Origin: Heterotrichella gracilis
Lineage: Eukaryota; Sar; Xanthophyceae; Tribonematales; Xanthonemataceae
Direction of reading: 5' to 3'
NCBI GenBank assembly: GCA_032358255.1
Contig: JAULBX010025607.1
Coordinates: 62,001-126,000 of the forward strand
DNA: 64,000 nucleotides
Numbering within the stretch: the stretch's first letter is position 1; every line of letters starts with the position of its first letter. The position numbers and the translations under genes are program-made. Below the pieces are notes generated by a model, which ran no database searches, was not told where the DNA came from, and worked only from the letters and a program-made list of their open reading frames with translations. This document shows positions 63,058 to 64,000 of the stretch, one piece after another.

Positions 63058-64000
63058 TTAGAAGTCAAAGGCTTGCTCCAGTGTGATACCGGCTGACACG
63101 TTGCTGACGCCGTCGCGGTTCACCCGTGCAAGAGCAACCACCTGCAAGGGAAGGAAGAGAGAGAAGAAATGTGAGCAAATTGCTGCTGATCTCGCGACAT
63201 CAAGTCAGACACGACAGACAATTTAAGCAACATAGTACGAGTATACAACTTGTATACAACTCAACCTGGTCCACATGATGATAGACAGTTTAGATCAGGT
63301 AAGTCTAGTGCAAGCTCCTCCCTTACCCTGAATGGTGCCCTGAACCACTCCACTGCCGCGGTCTCGTCCTTCACGTCATATGCAGCGCGGAAGGTGTTGT
63401 CCTCATACCTGCACAGAGGGGCAGCGAGAATGAGGGGCGGGAGTGTACAGTACACATGCCATGGTCACACTGTGTCAGGCCCAGGGTGTAGGGTCTATCC
63501 CATCTCAATAACAATGCAACAACAAGAACTGGAACACTGATTGTGCAGCAACCCCAGCTACCATGCCCCCAAACCACCATCCATGTGACACACAGCACAG
63601 CACTTCACTTATTCCCACTCACTTGTAGCTCCCAGTCACGCGCAACGCGTTCCTGCCCCAGTCGTACATTGGCTTCACCGCCCACTCGTCCTTGTTGAAC
63701 TCGTAGCTCACGGTGCCGGCGTTCTCGGTGTACTCGTACCTGCATTAGGAAAAGGCAAGCGGGTGAATAACGGCGCAGGCCTCAGAATATACCAGCCGGG
63801 GGGTTGATCTGATTGGTGGCTACGCCACACCAATGCACTACATGGGTCGGCACCATGGCAAAGTTGAGTCATACAAAAAGGATTTGCAATGGTGATTGGC
63901 GTACTTTCTCCAACACATGATAAGCTGCATGTGTCATTATTCTGTGCTTCGCACGGTGCTCACCCGTTCACGAAGGAGATTGGGTCGTTGGGTGGTGGCA
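63058..64000 (-). CDS. C-terminal part of a probable chloroplast outer-envelope beta-barrel protein (OEP24-like), partial
   Basis: Exons (5' part outside the window): 64000-63964, 63739-63623, 63408-63327, 63141-63058; phases agree. The peptide alternates polar and hydrophobic residues in beta-strand fashion: PPPNDPISFVNG, YEYTENAGTVSYELNKDEWA, YDWGRNALRVTGSYKYEDNT, FRAAYDVKDETAAVEWFRAP, VVALARVNRDGVSN, ending LEQAFDF. The final aromatic residue and the VEW motif before the last strands resemble, from memory, the end of plant OEP24, a plastid outer-envelope pore for sugar phosphates and other metabolites. A final Phe is typical of outer-membrane barrels. The N-terminal half is not in the window, so family assignment is provisional. 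Confidence 0.5.

Overview
The window looks like nuclear DNA from a green alga. Nearly every gene is broken by short GT-AG introns. The products include plastid functions (sulfolipid synthase SQD2, a plastid-type anion/phosphate transporter, a probable TIC110 tail) and mitochondrial ones (ATP10, ETF alpha), plus plant-type families (SPIRAL1-like, NFRKB-like, plant-type AIG1). The moderate GC, intron density and many TGCATGCA palindromes would suit a trebouxiophyte such as Coccomyxa. That placement is inference, since no rRNA or other marker is present.

I joined exons by hand and required each splice to keep frame. Sixteen gene models close completely from a start ATG to a stop; two more are cut by the window edges. 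Layout: 156-296 (+) C-terminal exon of a probable TIC110; 1769-7080 (-) 914-aa coiled-coil protein; 7853-8636 (+) SAP domain fused to two SPIRAL1 motifs; 8785-11935 (-) membrane-anchored non-RD kinase; 13824-15609 (-) AIG1/FAR-17a-like membrane protein; 16083-18198 (+) NFRKB-like INO80 subunit; 19117-24290 (-) cationic amino-acid transporter; 25494-27568 (+) orphan protein; 28710-30605 (-) ATP10; 31275-34374 (+) ETF alpha; 34718-35964 (-) lysine-rich protein; 36457-39204 (+) HIRIP3-like histone chaperone; 40275-47094 (-) 1453-aa coiled-coil protein with a destruction box; 47992-51425 (+) PHT4-like transporter; 52980-55608 (+) SQD2; 56749-58037 (-) small helical protein (tentative); 59487-61733 (+) DUF1223 protein with an acylation signal; 63058-64000 (-) 3' part of a probable outer-envelope beta-barrel protein.

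Transcription alternates strand almost gene by gene, giving a run of head-to-head pairs with short shared upstream regions. Two neighbourhoods suggest shared function. ATP10 and ETF alpha, both mitochondrial energy genes, diverge from one 669-bp interval. The PHT4-like transporter lies directly upstream of SQD2, and both are linked to phosphate status; a P1BS-type site sits between them. The most unusual objects are the SAP-SPIRAL1 fusion, a 263-bp near-perfect foldback at 27751-28013, the destruction-box coiled-coil protein, and the non-RD kinase with DWG in place of DFG. There is a 10-N assembly gap at 58165-58174 inside G and C homopolymers. I saw no tRNA, rRNA, CRISPR array or transposase gene.
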